A stretch of DNA of 64,000 nt from JACVRW01 sp963746825 (lineage in GTDB: Bacteria > Actinomycetota > Thermoleophilia > Solirubrobacterales > Thermoleophilaceae), in NCBI GenBank assembly GCA_963746825.1, contig CAVVCU010000016.1, forward strand, positions 25,872 to 89,871, in the 5' to 3' direction. Below the pieces are notes generated by a model. It was given only the letters and a program-made list of their open reading frames with translations. It was not told the DNA's origin and searched no databases. Of this stretch, positions 45,455 through 54,246 are shown piece by piece; positions within the stretch are counted from its first letter, which is position 1; every line of letters starts with the position of its first letter. A program made the translations under genes and the position numbers.

Positions 45455-46525
45455 TCAGTCGACGGGTTCGAGGCGAGGGTTGGGCCGAAAGCGCCGGCCC
45501 GCCTTGGCCGCCGGGCCGCCCTCGAGCAGCACCACGTCCGCGGTGAAGTCGTTGGCCCCGCGCACGAGCGACGAGCCGACCCCGTAGGCGTCGACCGGAG
45601 CACCGAGCGATTCGAAGTGGCGGATCTTCTCGGCATCGAAGCCGCCGGAGGCCACGATCTTCACGCGCTCGTGGCCGGCCTCGTCGAGCGCGTCGCGCAC
45701 GCGCTGGATGAGGACCTCGTTCACCCCGGTCGGCGGGTAATCGCCCATGTCGTCCCAGAGCGCCCGGTCGACCATCCGCTCCGAGGTGTCGAGACGCACG
45801 CCCCAGAGGCGGTCGCCAAGGGCCTCGGCCACCTCCAGCGCGGTGCGCACCGAGTCGTTCTCGAAGTCGACCAGGACGGTCACGTTCATCTCGCCGGCGA
45901 AGCGATCGGCGAAGGCCAGCGAGGCCGCGACGGTGTCGCCACCGAACGCGGCGATCAGCCCGTGCGGCACCGTGCCCACCCCGGTGCCGCCCCACCAGGA
46001 GGCCTGGGCGTCGGTGGACACCCCGATGGCGCCGGCCACGTGCGCCGCCCAGCCATCGCCGGTCTGCACCAGCCAGTGGTCGTGGCGGGCGGGGAAGAAG
46101 AGGATCGGCTTGCCCTGCGCCGCCGCCACCACCTCGCGGACGTTGCGCATGATCAGCGTGCGGCGAGCGAGGCAGCCGAGGTAGACCGTCTCCAGGTGGA
46201 CGAACAGCGAGTAGTCGCCCTCGATCGTCATCACCGTCTCCATCGGGGCGATCTCGTCGCCCTCGTGAAGGGCGCGCACGTCGAGCGCGTCCCAGTCGCC
46301 GCTACAGAGCTTGAGCACGGCGAGCGCTTCGTCGATTCCGCCCAGCACGGAGGCCTTCTTCTGAAAGACCTGCATCGTCACGTGGGGATGGCGCCCGCTC
46401 TCCTGCAGCAGCTGGCGGGTGAAGTTGAAGTACGCGTCGGTGTACCAGCCCTCCCTGATTCGCTCCACGGGCAGGCGAAAGACGCTTGGATCCAGACGGG
46501 CCCCGCGCTCAGCCTGAGTCGCCAT
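45455..46525 (-). CDS. pncB: Nicotinate phosphoribosyltransferase
   Basis: 356 residues, shorter than the typical 400-440. The N-terminal YTDAYFNFTRQLLQE and VFQKKASVLGGIDEA are family features. Catalytic-domain markers are HDHWLVQTGDGWAAHVAGAI, GTVPHGLIAAFGGD, VTVLVDFENDS, RLDTSERM and KIVASGGFDAEKI, with the GVGSSLVRG phosphate loop. It makes nicotinate mononucleotide in NAD salvage. Its ATG at 46525 overlaps the DUF1385 stop by 17 bases. Confidence 0.88.
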   Translation of the reverse strand: MATQAERGARLDPSVFRLPVERIREGWYTDAYFNFTRQLLQESGRHPHVTMQVFQKKASVLGGIDEALAVLKLCSGDWDALDVRALHEGDEIAPMETVMTIEGDYSLFVHLETVYLGCLARRTLIMRNVREVVAAAQGKPILFFPARHDHWLVQTGDGWAAHVAGAIGVSTDAQASWWGGTGVGTVPHGLIAAFGGDTVAASLAFADRFAGEMNVTVLVDFENDSVRTALEVAEALGDRLWGVRLDTSERMVDRALWDDMGDYPPTGVNEVLIQRVRDALDEAGHERVKIVASGGFDAEKIRHFESLGAPVDAYGVGSSLVRGANDFTADVVLLEGGPAAKAGRRFRPNPRLEPVD

Positions 46526-47369
46526 CGCCCTCCACGCGCAGGATCTCCTCGAGCGCGGCGCGGCCCACCTCGAGCTGGTCGAGGGTCGGCTCGCGCGTGC
46601 CCACCACGCGCTGGATCTCGTGCCCGGGCCGGCGCAGCAGCCGGGTAAAGCGCGACTGCGGGTGGCGCTCGCCCCAGGCGAAGACCTCCACGGCCACGGC
46701 TGCGCTCCCCAGGCCGACCACCGCCTCGGCCGCCGGGCCGCGGAGGCCGGCGCGGCGGGCGGCCACGTTGCCCATCGCCGCGGCGGTGAGCATCGGGGCC
46801 ACCAGGTGCGAGCCGCAGCGGTCGTGCTCCTTGGTGGCGTCGGCGGCCTCGCCGTCGTCCTCGTAGGCCGCGATCGACTTGTGCTCGACGCCGTGATAGG
46901 CGGCGAGGTCGCCGCTGCGCAGCGCCATGAGGGCGGGCGCCAGGCTGAGCAGAGCGATGGCCGCCTCGCTCCCGGGTCCGGCCGAGAACGCCTTGCCCGA
47001 GCCCGTCGATTCGGCCTGAGCTCGCGCCCTGCGCACGCTGGCGGCCCGGATCGCGGTGCCCCCGACCGCCGCCGCTCCCATGGCGCCCAGAGTCCTGACG
47101 TCCTGCATGGGCAGCTGCGCCTCCGGAAGCGCGCGCTTGACGAGCGGAATCACCGCCATCGCCTCGGCCAGTTTCACGATGCCCCGCACGCCGGGCACGT
47201 TCTCCGCCGCCTTGGAGCCCAGGTCGGGCTTGCGTCCCGAGGCCACCCTGACCTCTCCCGCGTCGTCGCGCACCGCCGCCGCCCAATGCGTGGGGCCGTG
47301 CACGAGCAGCCCGTTGCGCAGCGCCATCCCCCCCAGCCGCAGCTTCTCTTGCGGTACCGGGGCCGTCAT
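46509..47369 (-). CDS. DUF1385 (YqhQ-like) membrane protein
   Basis: 286 residues with the DUF1385 signature LAAYHGVEHKSIAAYEDDGE and a downstream CGSHLVAPML. Hydrophobic segments (IALLSLAPALMALRS, AVVGLGSAAVAVEVFAWGE) make it membrane-associated. Family function is unknown. It overlaps the M20 peptidase stop and the nicotinate phosphoribosyltransferase start, so all three are likely one transcript. Confidence 0.8.
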   Translation of the reverse strand: MTAPVPQEKLRLGGMALRNGLLVHGPTHWAAAVRDDAGEVRVASGRKPDLGSKAAENVPGVRGIVKLAEAMAVIPLVKRALPEAQLPMQDVRTLGAMGAAAVGGTAIRAASVRRARAQAESTGSGKAFSAGPGSEAAIALLSLAPALMALRSGDLAAYHGVEHKSIAAYEDDGEAADATKEHDRCGSHLVAPMLTAAAMGNVAARRAGLRGPAAEAVVGLGSAAVAVEVFAWGERHPQSRFTRLLRRPGHEIQRVVGTREPTLDQLEVGRAALEEILRVEGDGDSG

Positions 47370-48673
47370 CGCAGCGTCTGCTCCATGAGCTCAGAGTAGA
47401 AGGCGGCGGCCAGCCCGAGGTCCTCCACGGGGATGCGCTCGTCCACGCCGTGCACCAGCGGGAAGCCCTCCACGAAGTCCATCGCCCGCTGCGGGAAGAA
47501 GCCGTAGACCACGCTCTGCGGGAAGGCCGCGCGCCACCAGTGGGAGTCCGAGAAGCCCCACATGACCATGGGCGCCACCGTGGCGCCCGGGTCCTCGCGC
47601 TCGACGAACGCGCCGATCGAGTCCATGAGCGCGCTCTCGCCGCTCGAGCAGTTGCCCACCACGGGGTAGGAGAACTCGACCGTGTAGCCGTCGTGTCCGA
47701 GCACCGATCGCAGCGCCTCGCGCACCTGCTCCTCGCCGCCCCCGGGCGGCACCCGGCAGTCGACCTCGAGCTCGGCCCGGGCGGGGATCACGTTGATCTT
47801 GTCGCCCGCGCGCATCACGGTGGGCGCGAAGCTCACGCCAAGCAGCGGCTCCACGAGCACCTCGAGCGCGGCGTCGGTCTCGCCCAGCCGGCGCAGCGCA
47901 CCCTCGGGATCGGACGCGTCGAGCCCCAGCGCCTCCAGCAGGAGCAGGCTCTCCGGAGGTGGCTGGGCCGGGGGCCGGCGCTCGCGCAGGGCGGTGAGCA
48001 CCGGCCCCATCCGGGCGAGCGCGTTGTCGCCGATGCGCGGCACCGACGCGTGCCCGGCGCGGCCCTCGATGCTCAGGGTGAAGCGGAACACGCCCTTCTC
48101 GCCCAGGCACACGCCGTAGACCCGCCGGCCGTCGTAGCGGATCACCTGGCCGGCGCCCTCGTTGACCACGAAGTCCGCGCGCACCTTGTCCGGGTGCTCG
48201 CGGCAGAGCCACTGCGCGCCCTGCACCGCCCCCGTCTCCTCGTCGCAGGTGAACACCAGCAGCAGTTCCCCCGACTCCGGACGCCAGCCCTCGCCGGCAA
48301 GAGCCACCGCCGCGGCGACCTCGGCCGCCACCTGGCTCTTCATGTCGATCGCGCCGCGGCCCCACACGCAGCCGTCGCGCAGCTCGCCGCCCCAGGGATC
48401 CACCGTCCACAGCGACGCATCGGCCAAGACCGTGTCCACGTGGCCCAGCAGACAGAGCGTCGGGCCGTCCGAGGCGCCGCGCAGCCGGGCCACGAGATTG
48501 GGCCGCCCCTCCACCGCCGCCAGCAGCTCGCACTCGAATCCGGACGCCGTGAGCAGCTCGCACAGGAACTCCTGCACGGCCGCCTCGTTGCCCGGCGGAT
48601 TGACCGTGTTGAAGCGGATGAGCCGCTGGAGCAGCTCGGTGGTGCGCCGCTCGAGGTCCGCGCGCTCGGGCAC
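47366..48673 (-). CDS. M20-family metallopeptidase / deacylase
   Basis: 435 residues. Metal-binding motifs are LCLLGHVDTVLADASLW (His and Asp), GRGAIDMKSQVAAEVA (bridging Asp), FTCDEETGAVQGA (Glu pair) and VVNEGAGQVI. The dimerisation domain follows (FRFTLSIEGRAGHASVPRIG) with the catalytic His. Family enzymes include acetylornithine deacetylase and succinyl-DAP desuccinylase. This one is closer to generic exopeptidases. GTG at 48673 is divergent from the PaaK-like gene with 30 bp between. Confidence 0.85.
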   Translation of the reverse strand: MPERADLERRTTELLQRLIRFNTVNPPGNEAAVQEFLCELLTASGFECELLAAVEGRPNLVARLRGASDGPTLCLLGHVDTVLADASLWTVDPWGGELRDGCVWGRGAIDMKSQVAAEVAAAVALAGEGWRPESGELLLVFTCDEETGAVQGAQWLCREHPDKVRADFVVNEGAGQVIRYDGRRVYGVCLGEKGVFRFTLSIEGRAGHASVPRIGDNALARMGPVLTALRERRPPAQPPPESLLLLEALGLDASDPEGALRRLGETDAALEVLVEPLLGVSFAPTVMRAGDKINVIPARAELEVDCRVPPGGGEEQVREALRSVLGHDGYTVEFSYPVVGNCSSGESALMDSIGAFVEREDPGATVAPMVMWGFSDSHWWRAAFPQSVVYGFFPQRAMDFVEGFPLVHGVDERIPVEDLGLAAAFYSELMEQTLR

Positions 48674-48703
48674 GGCGGCAACGGTACTGGCAGCCTGTGG
48701 CGG

Positions 48704-49942
48704 GTGGCAACCGACGTGGCCTCCCTCCTGCGCAGCCAGCTGGACCACCTGGCCTCGGCCTCGCCGTTCTACGCCGAGCGGCTCGGCGGGCGCGGGCGAA
48801 CCCTCGCCGACCTTCCCCACCTGCCCCTCCTCACAAAGACCGAGCTGCGCGAGAGCCAGCGCCGGCGCCCGCCCCTGGGCGAGCACCTCTGCGTGCCGGC
48901 GGAGCGCCTCGTTCGCATCCACGTGACCTCGGGCACCACGGGTGAGCCGGTGGCGATCGGGCTCACCGAGGCCGACCACTTGGCCAACTCGGCGATCGGC
49001 GGGGAGGCCTTCTCGATCGCGGGCGTGCGGCGCTCGCACACCATCGCCCACTGCCTCAACTACTCGCTCTACGCCGGCGGGATCGCCGACCACATGGCGC
49101 TCGAGGCCTCCGGCGCCACCGTGGTGCCGGTGGGAGTGGGCCAGACGCAGCGGCTGCTCGAGCTGATCCCCAAGCTCGGCATCACGGCGATCTTCGGGAC
49201 GCTCTCCTTCCCGGCCTACCTGGCCCAGCGCGCCCGGGAACTCGGCACCGAGCCGCGCTCGCTCGGGCTCGACCGGATCGTGACCGCGGGCGAGCCCGGC
49301 GCCGGCCTTGCCGCCCTGCGCGGCGAGATCGAGTCCGACTGGGGTGCCCAGGTGGCCGACACGTTCGGGATGAGCGACATCTGGTCGACCATGGCAGGAG
49401 GATGCGGGGAAGGGGAGGGCCTGCACCTGACCACCGGCGGGCACGCGCTGCTCGAGGTGATCGAACCCGGCACCGGCGAGGTGCTCGCGTTCGAGGACGG
49501 CGTGCACGGCGAGCTCGTGTGGACACACCTGCGCCGCGAGGCGTCGCCCCTGCTGCGCTACCGCTCGTCGGACCTCGCCCAGGTGTGGACCGCACCGTGC
49601 GCGTGCGGGCGAAAGAGCCCGCGGATTCGCATCGACGGACGCGCGGACGACATGCTGCGCGTGCAGGCCGTGAACATCTACCCCTCGGCCATCGGCGAGG
49701 TCCTGGCCCGCCATCCGGGCCTCGGGCGGTGGGCGGTGGTGGCGCTCGGCGACCCGGTCGAGCCGCCGCTGCGCGTGTACGTGGAGACCGAACAGCCGGG
49801 CGAGCGGCCCGATCTCGCCGCAGAGCTGCGCCAGCGCCTGCGGTCGGCGTTCGCCGTAAACGCCGTGGCGCGTGGCAGTCTGCCCATTGCCGAGCAGAAG
49901 ACCCAGATCGTCCACCGAGGAGGAAAGGACCCATTCGCGTGA
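48704..49942 (+). CDS. PaaK-like phenylacetate-CoA ligase family enzyme
   Basis: 412 residues of the adenylate-forming superfamily, PaaK branch: HVTSGTTGEPVAIGLTEADH is the ATP loop, VTAGEPGAGLAALRGEIE and DTFGMSDIWSTMAGGCGEG carry the adenine and acid sites, and YRSSDLAQVW with RIRIDGRADDMLRVQAVNIY completes the domain hinge. A GTG at 48704 gives a short N terminus. PaaK enzymes activate aryl acids to CoA thioesters. The acid used here is not determinable. The enoyl-CoA hydratase start overlaps the stop. Confidence 0.82.
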   Translation: MATDVASLLRSQLDHLASASPFYAERLGGRGRTLADLPHLPLLTKTELRESQRRRPPLGEHLCVPAERLVRIHVTSGTTGEPVAIGLTEADHLANSAIGGEAFSIAGVRRSHTIAHCLNYSLYAGGIADHMALEASGATVVPVGVGQTQRLLELIPKLGITAIFGTLSFPAYLAQRARELGTEPRSLGLDRIVTAGEPGAGLAALRGEIESDWGAQVADTFGMSDIWSTMAGGCGEGEGLHLTTGGHALLEVIEPGTGEVLAFEDGVHGELVWTHLRREASPLLRYRSSDLAQVWTAPCACGRKSPRIRIDGRADDMLRVQAVNIYPSAIGEVLARHPGLGRWAVVALGDPVEPPLRVYVETEQPGERPDLAAELRQRLRSAFAVNAVARGSLPIAEQKTQIVHRGGKDPFA

Positions 49943-50688
49943 ATGTCTCGACCGAGGACCTGGGCTCCGCCCGCCTGATCACCTGGGACCACCAGGCCCG
50001 CCTCAACGCCTGGGACCTGCCGACCATGACGGCGATCGCTGATGCGCTCGAATCGGCGGGTGAGGATGAGACGGTCCGGTTGGCGATCGTGCGCGGCGCG
50101 GGCGACAACTTCTCCGCGGGCGACGACCTGTTCGCGGCCATCGAGGCCGACTCCGCCGCGTGGGCGCAGACCATCGACGCCTTCCAGCGCCTGACCCGGG
50201 TGGCGCTCGCGCTCCCCGTGCCGGTGGTCGCGGCCATCGACGGTGTGTGCATCGGCGGCGCACTCGAGTTCGCCGCCTGCTGCGACGTGCGGCTCGGCAC
50301 CCCCAGGGTGCGGCTGGGCACGCCGGAGGTGACCATCGGGCTCGTGCTCTCCAACGCCGGCACGATCTTCCTGCCGACGGTGCTGGGCGAGACCGCCGCG
50401 CGCCAGCTCCTGCTCACGGGCGCCATCCAGGACGCCGAGTGGGGCGCGGAGCACGGCTTCTTCACACAGGTGTCGGACGACCTCGACCAGTGCGTCACGC
50501 GCTGGTCGTTCGCCTTCGACGCCACCTCCCGCACCGCGGTCGACCGCACGAAGGCGATGCTCAACAACCGCTTCGGCGAGCAACTCGGCCAGGCCATGGA
50601 ACGCGAGACGCGCAACTGCGTCGAGCTGTTCGAGGGCCCGGACGCGCCGAGTGCGCTGCGCGGCTTCGCGGACTCCCGGCGCGGCTAA
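49939..50688 (+). CDS. Enoyl-CoA hydratase/isomerase family protein
   Basis: 249 residues of the crotonase fold. The oxyanion loop is VRGAGDNFSAGDDLFAAIEA, then AAIDGVCIGGALEFAACCDV and the PEVTIGLVLSNAGTIFLP segment. Catalytic Glu/Asp positions look partly altered, so hydration activity is not certain. GTG at 49939 overlaps the ligase stop (GTGA) and is preceded by GAGGAGGAAAGGA, a very strong ribosome-binding site. The CoA-ester logic with the PaaK-like gene is clear. Confidence 0.85.
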   Translation: MNVSTEDLGSARLITWDHQARLNAWDLPTMTAIADALESAGEDETVRLAIVRGAGDNFSAGDDLFAAIEADSAAWAQTIDAFQRLTRVALALPVPVVAAIDGVCIGGALEFAACCDVRLGTPRVRLGTPEVTIGLVLSNAGTIFLPTVLGETAARQLLLTGAIQDAEWGAEHGFFTQVSDDLDQCVTRWSFAFDATSRTAVDRTKAMLNNRFGEQLGQAMERETRNCVELFEGPDAPSALRGFADSRRG

Positions 50689-51965
50689 GCCGGGAACATC
50701 CGCCGCGCGCTCCACAGCCAGCGCAGGTCGCCGCGCGGGCGCAGGCGCCGGGTGGCGGCCAGGCGCAGGCCGGTCTCGCGGCCGCCGAGCATGTCGGTCC
50801 AGTCCTCGTAGCGGCACTCGATCGTCACCCGCGGCGAGTCGGCGCGGCCCGGGGCGGCGTGCGTGGAGCCGTTGGCCACCACGAGGTGCCACGGATCGGC
50901 GTCGCTGAACTCCCACTGGATGGTGCCCGGCTCGCCCGGCGCCTCACGCTCGTCGAGGCCGCCGCGGATCATCTGGAACACCGCGGCCATCGTCTCGGGA
51001 TCGCGCCGCGGCGGGCCCGTCTTCTCGCCCAGGATGCCGCCGTACACGAGCTTCTGGCCGAGCTCGGCCCGGCCGCGCGGCTCGAGGTCGGGCGAGAACA
51101 CGGGCGGGCCGGGAAGCTCATCCATCGGGATGCCCGCGCTGCGCAGCTTGGTCTCCAGCGACGCCGCGCCCTCCTCGCCGATGTCCTCGAGGGTGAAGCC
51201 GAAGATCTCGGTGTAGCGGCGGTCCCAGCCCGGCGGCACCAGCACCGCAGCCGTGAAGGGGATCACCTCGCGCAGCATGTCGGCCACCGCATACCGGCAC
51301 TCCGGGTCCTCGCGGCACAGGTCGGCCAGCAGCTTCACGCCGAAGCCGATGTGGCGCTGCTCGTCCTGAGCCACGTTCTCCATCCCGGCGCGGAAGCCGG
51401 GCATGAGGTCGCGTTCCTCGAGGTAGCTCATGATGAAGTGCTGCCCGGGCTGGGCCAGAGTGGCCTCGATCACCATGTGGTAGAGCGTGATCGCAGCGGC
51501 CAGGTTGGGCAGGGTCGGCTTGCGGCGCAGCTCGGCGCACATCGTCTCGAGGCGGTCGAAGACACGGCGAAAGCCCCAGGTGAGCAACGGCTCGATGGCG
51601 GCCAGCCGCGACCCGGTGTCGTCGCCGCCCACGCCGGCCACCTCGTGCATGAAGCGGCTGAAGAAGACGGCATGGCGGGCCTCATCGACCTGCTGGGTGG
51701 CGAGGAAGTACTTCTGCTCCTCGCGCGGCGCGGCGTCGATGTAGGGCGACAGGCCGTCGGCCACGGCGTCCTCGCCCCAGAAGAACAGCGCGTAGTTCCA
51801 CAGGGCGGCCTCACGCTCGAGGTCGGAGAACACCTCGCGCCAGTGGCGCGCGTCCTCGGCGAAGTCGATCTCGGTGGCGCTCCAGTTGCCGGCCTCCCAG
51901 CGCGCGTAGAGATCCTCGTAGCTGATTTTGTCGGCTGCCGTGCGCATCGGTACATTTGTTCTCAT
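50685..51965 (-). CDS. Ferritin-like (R2-type) oxidase fused to C-terminal SCP2-like domain
   Basis: 426 residues from the ATG at 51965, or 420 from 51947. A diiron four-helix core shows an early Glu in LEREAALWNYALFFWGEDAV, then the first EXXH in DEARHAVFFSRFM (Glu95/His98), an isolated Glu in HMVIEATLAQPG, and the second EXXH in DEQRHIGFGVKLL. This is the RNR R2-like oxidase pattern. After residue 330 comes WHLVVANGSTHAAPGRADSP and TDMLGGRETGLRLAATRRLR, resembling an SCP2 sterol/lipid-binding domain. The fusion suggests oxidation of a lipid or CoA-linked substrate. It is under the palindromic TetR operator. Confidence 0.72.
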   Translation of the reverse strand: MRTNVPMRTAADKISYEDLYARWEAGNWSATEIDFAEDARHWREVFSDLEREAALWNYALFFWGEDAVADGLSPYIDAAPREEQKYFLATQQVDEARHAVFFSRFMHEVAGVGGDDTGSRLAAIEPLLTWGFRRVFDRLETMCAELRRKPTLPNLAAAITLYHMVIEATLAQPGQHFIMSYLEERDLMPGFRAGMENVAQDEQRHIGFGVKLLADLCREDPECRYAVADMLREVIPFTAAVLVPPGWDRRYTEIFGFTLEDIGEEGAASLETKLRSAGIPMDELPGPPVFSPDLEPRGRAELGQKLVYGGILGEKTGPPRRDPETMAAVFQMIRGGLDEREAPGEPGTIQWEFSDADPWHLVVANGSTHAAPGRADSPRVTIECRYEDWTDMLGGRETGLRLAATRRLRPRGDLRWLWSARRMFPA

Positions 51966-51985
51966 GGCCGGAACAAATGTACCGA
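51947..51985. promoter_or_regulatory. Perfect 15-bp inverted repeat operator shared by TetR and oxidase genes
   Basis: The left arm 51947-51961 (TCGGTACATTTGTTC) and right arm 51971-51985 (GAACAAATGTACCGA) are exact reverse complements, spaced by nine bases. The TetR ATG (51964) lies in the spacer. On the minus strand the ATGs at 51965 and 51947 lie within or next to the left arm. Each arm carries TACATT, a -10-like hexamer, oriented outward at symmetric positions. Transcription starting seven bases on would give leaderless mRNAs for both genes. The dyad is the natural TetR site. Confidence 0.8.
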
Positions 51986-52578
51986 AGGGAGCGGCTCGGC
52001 GCGAGCCCATCCTGCGGGCAACGCTTGCCCTGATCGGTGAGCGCGGCCCGGACGCGGTCACCCACCGCGCGGTGGCCGAGCGCGCGCAGCTGCCCGTGGC
52101 GGCCACCACGTACTGGTTCGAGTCCAAGGAGCAGCTGCTGCAGGACGCCCTGCGCCTGGTGGCCCGCGAGGAGACCGAACGCCTGGAGCGGCTCGTGATC
52201 GACCTGGCCCCGCGGCGCCTCGACGCGGCCGAATGGGCCCGCGCCGTGGCCGCGACGCTGGCTGCCGACCTGCAGGACGACCCCGTCCGGCACGTCGCCC
52301 TGATCGAGCTCGTCCTGGAGGGGACCCGGCGCCCCGAGCTGCGCGACGAGGTCGTCCGCTGGCAGACCGCCCACCTGCGCCTGGCCGAGCTCGGGCTGCG
52401 GGCCGCGGGCTCGCCGGACCCCGCCGCCGGTGCCCCGCTCGTGGTGGCCACCCTCACGGGCCTGGTGCTCGGTCAACTGGCCAGCCCGCACCCGGACTTC
52501 GAGTACGCGGTGCTGCGGCCGGCGCTCGAGCGCCTGTTCGCGCCGCTGGTCGAAGGCGCGCCGACACCGGCCAACTGA
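51964..52578 (+). CDS. TetR-family transcriptional regulator
   Basis: 204 residues. The N-terminal HTH is ILRATLALIGERGPDAVTHR followed by AVAERAQLPVAATTYWFESK and EQLLQDAL, which is standard TetR. The C-terminal ligand domain is helical and Ala-rich. The ATG lies inside the inverted repeat that it presumably binds, giving tight autoregulation and repression of the divergent oxidase gene. Ligand could be an aryl or acyl-CoA thioester, given the neighbours. The hydrolase starts 18 bases downstream. Confidence 0.9.
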   Translation: MAGTNVPKGAARREPILRATLALIGERGPDAVTHRAVAERAQLPVAATTYWFESKEQLLQDALRLVAREETERLERLVIDLAPRRLDAAEWARAVAATLAADLQDDPVRHVALIELVLEGTRRPELRDEVVRWQTAHLRLAELGLRAAGSPDPAAGAPLVVATLTGLVLGQLASPHPDFEYAVLRPALERLFAPLVEGAPTPAN

Positions 52579-52596
52579 ATCGGTAATGCTGACCCG

Positions 52597-53385
52597 GTGA
52601 AGAGCGCCGGCGGACTCGCCTACCGCGAGAGCGGACCTCCCGACGCTCCGCCTGTGCTGCTCGTGCACGGCTACCCGGAGTCCTCCTACATGTGGCGCAC
52701 CGCCCTCGAGGCGGTGGGCGAAGCGGGCCGACATGCCATAGCGCCCGACCTCGCCGGCTTCGGCGACTCCGAGCCCGACCGCCCCGGGACGTGGGAGCGC
52801 CACGTGGAGTCGATCGAGCGCCTGCGCCAGGAGCTCGGCATCGAGCGCTGCGTGCTGGTGGTGCACGACTGGGGCGGCCTGATCGGGCTGCGCTGGGCCT
52901 GCGAGCACCCGGAGGCCATCGAGGCCATGGTGATCAGCTCCACCGGCTTCTTCCCCGACGGGAAGTGGCACGGCATGGCCGAGGCGCTGCGCACGCCGGA
53001 CACGGGCGAGCAGGTGGTGGACGCGATCGACCGCGACGGCTTCGCCGGCCTGCTGCGTTCGCTGAGCCCGACCTTGGGCGACGACGCGATCGACGAGTAC
53101 TGGAAGGCCTACGCCGACGAGGACCGCCGCCACGGTCAGCTCGATCTCTACCGCTCCGGCGACTTCGAGGCGCTCGAGCAGTACGACCTCGCGAGCGTGG
53201 GCCGGCCGGTGCTGCTGGTGTGGGGGGCGAAGGACGAGTTCGCGCCGCCGGCCGGCGCCCATCGCTTCGAGAGCGAGCTGGCCGACACCGAGCTCGTGCT
53301 GATCGAGGAGGCCGGGCATTTCGTCTGGGAGGACGCCCCCGAGGAGTGCGCCACCGCGCTGACGGGCTTCCTGGGCCGCCTTTAA
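52597..53385 (+). CDS. Alpha/beta hydrolase with Asp nucleophile (haloalkane dehalogenase / epoxide hydrolase type)
   Basis: 262 residues. LLVHGYPESSYMWRT holds the oxyanion region, the nucleophile elbow is VLVVHDWGGLIGLRW, with Asp in place of the usual Ser, and EEAGHFVWEDAPE has the catalytic His. VWGAKDEFAPPAG carries the acid. Asp nucleophiles belong to haloalkane dehalogenases and epoxide hydrolases. The HDWGG trio occurs in both, so the leaving group is not decided. GTG at 52597. It follows the TetR gene closely and so probably is in the same regulon. Confidence 0.82.
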   Translation: MKSAGGLAYRESGPPDAPPVLLVHGYPESSYMWRTALEAVGEAGRHAIAPDLAGFGDSEPDRPGTWERHVESIERLRQELGIERCVLVVHDWGGLIGLRWACEHPEAIEAMVISSTGFFPDGKWHGMAEALRTPDTGEQVVDAIDRDGFAGLLRSLSPTLGDDAIDEYWKAYADEDRRHGQLDLYRSGDFEALEQYDLASVGRPVLLVWGAKDEFAPPAGAHRFESELADTELVLIEEAGHFVWEDAPEECATALTGFLGRL

Positions 53386-53417
53386 AGGAGCTCCCGCGGC
53401 AGCCGATCAAGGGGGGC

Positions 53418-54204
53418 ATGAAGCGCGAGATCTCCCGCCTGCGGCCATCCCCTTCGATGGGAGTCGCTCTGATCGCCCTGTTCATCTCGCTCGGAGGCGT
53501 CTCCTACGGCGTCGCCACTGGCTCCGTCGACAGCCGCGAGCTCAAGAACAACGCGGTGGCCTCGAAGGACCTGAGGAACAACAGCGTGCGCAGTGGCGAC
53601 ATTCGCAACGGCACGCTGCTCGGCAGCGACGTCAAGGACGGCAGCCTCGGCGGCGCCGACGTAGCGGAGGAAAGGCTCGAGGCCGGCAAGGTCCCCAAGG
53701 TGCCGGCTGCTGGCCGGGCGGACACCGCCGGGCGGGCAGACACGGCCGCCAGCGCCGATGCGGCGAGCTCGGTCAGCGGAGCGGAGCATCCGGCGGATCG
53801 ACTTTCGCCCCGCTCTCGACGCTCCGAGCACCGAGATCCTCAACTTCAACGGCCTGACGCTGCGGGCCACGTGCAATGCCGGCGGCCCCCCCGTCTTCGC
53901 CTCCACCCTAGGAGTATTCGCACGGACCGATGGCGGCGATGCGGACCTGATCAGCGAGACCCGCCGCCCGTTCAACAACGACCAGGCCGACGAAGAGGTC
54001 GCCAACGGGGTTCTATTGAGCAGGGGCTTCGGCACCGGCGCGGGCGACTTCAACGACGTGCAGCTGATCACGAGCGGAGTCCCTGAGGGGGAGAACGGCA
54101 CGACCCATTTCCGCGCCTCAGACGGTCGGGCGGTCGTGGTTCACTGGTCGGCCAGCGACTTCAACCGCCCCTGCTCATTCGTGGGATACGCCGTCGGGTT
54201 CTAG
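53418..54204 (+). CDS. Secreted repeat protein, single-base frame break near 53.79 kb
   Basis: The ATG at 53418 opens a signal/anchor with MGVALIALFISLGGVSYGVA, followed by degenerate repeats (ELKNNAVASKDLRNNSVRSG, then DIRNGTLLGSDVKDGSL) and an Ala/Thr stretch (GRADTAGRADTAASADA). After SSVSG the frame loses sense. The continuation IRRIDFRPALDAPSTEILNF, a C-terminal domain, is in another frame and ends at 54204. One extra base at about 53770-53800 explains it. This repeat protein type is abundant in Solirubrobacterales; function unknown. Confidence 0.62.
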
Positions 54205-54246
54205 AAGCACCGCGGCGCTGACGACCGGTCTGTCAGAATCCCCGCA

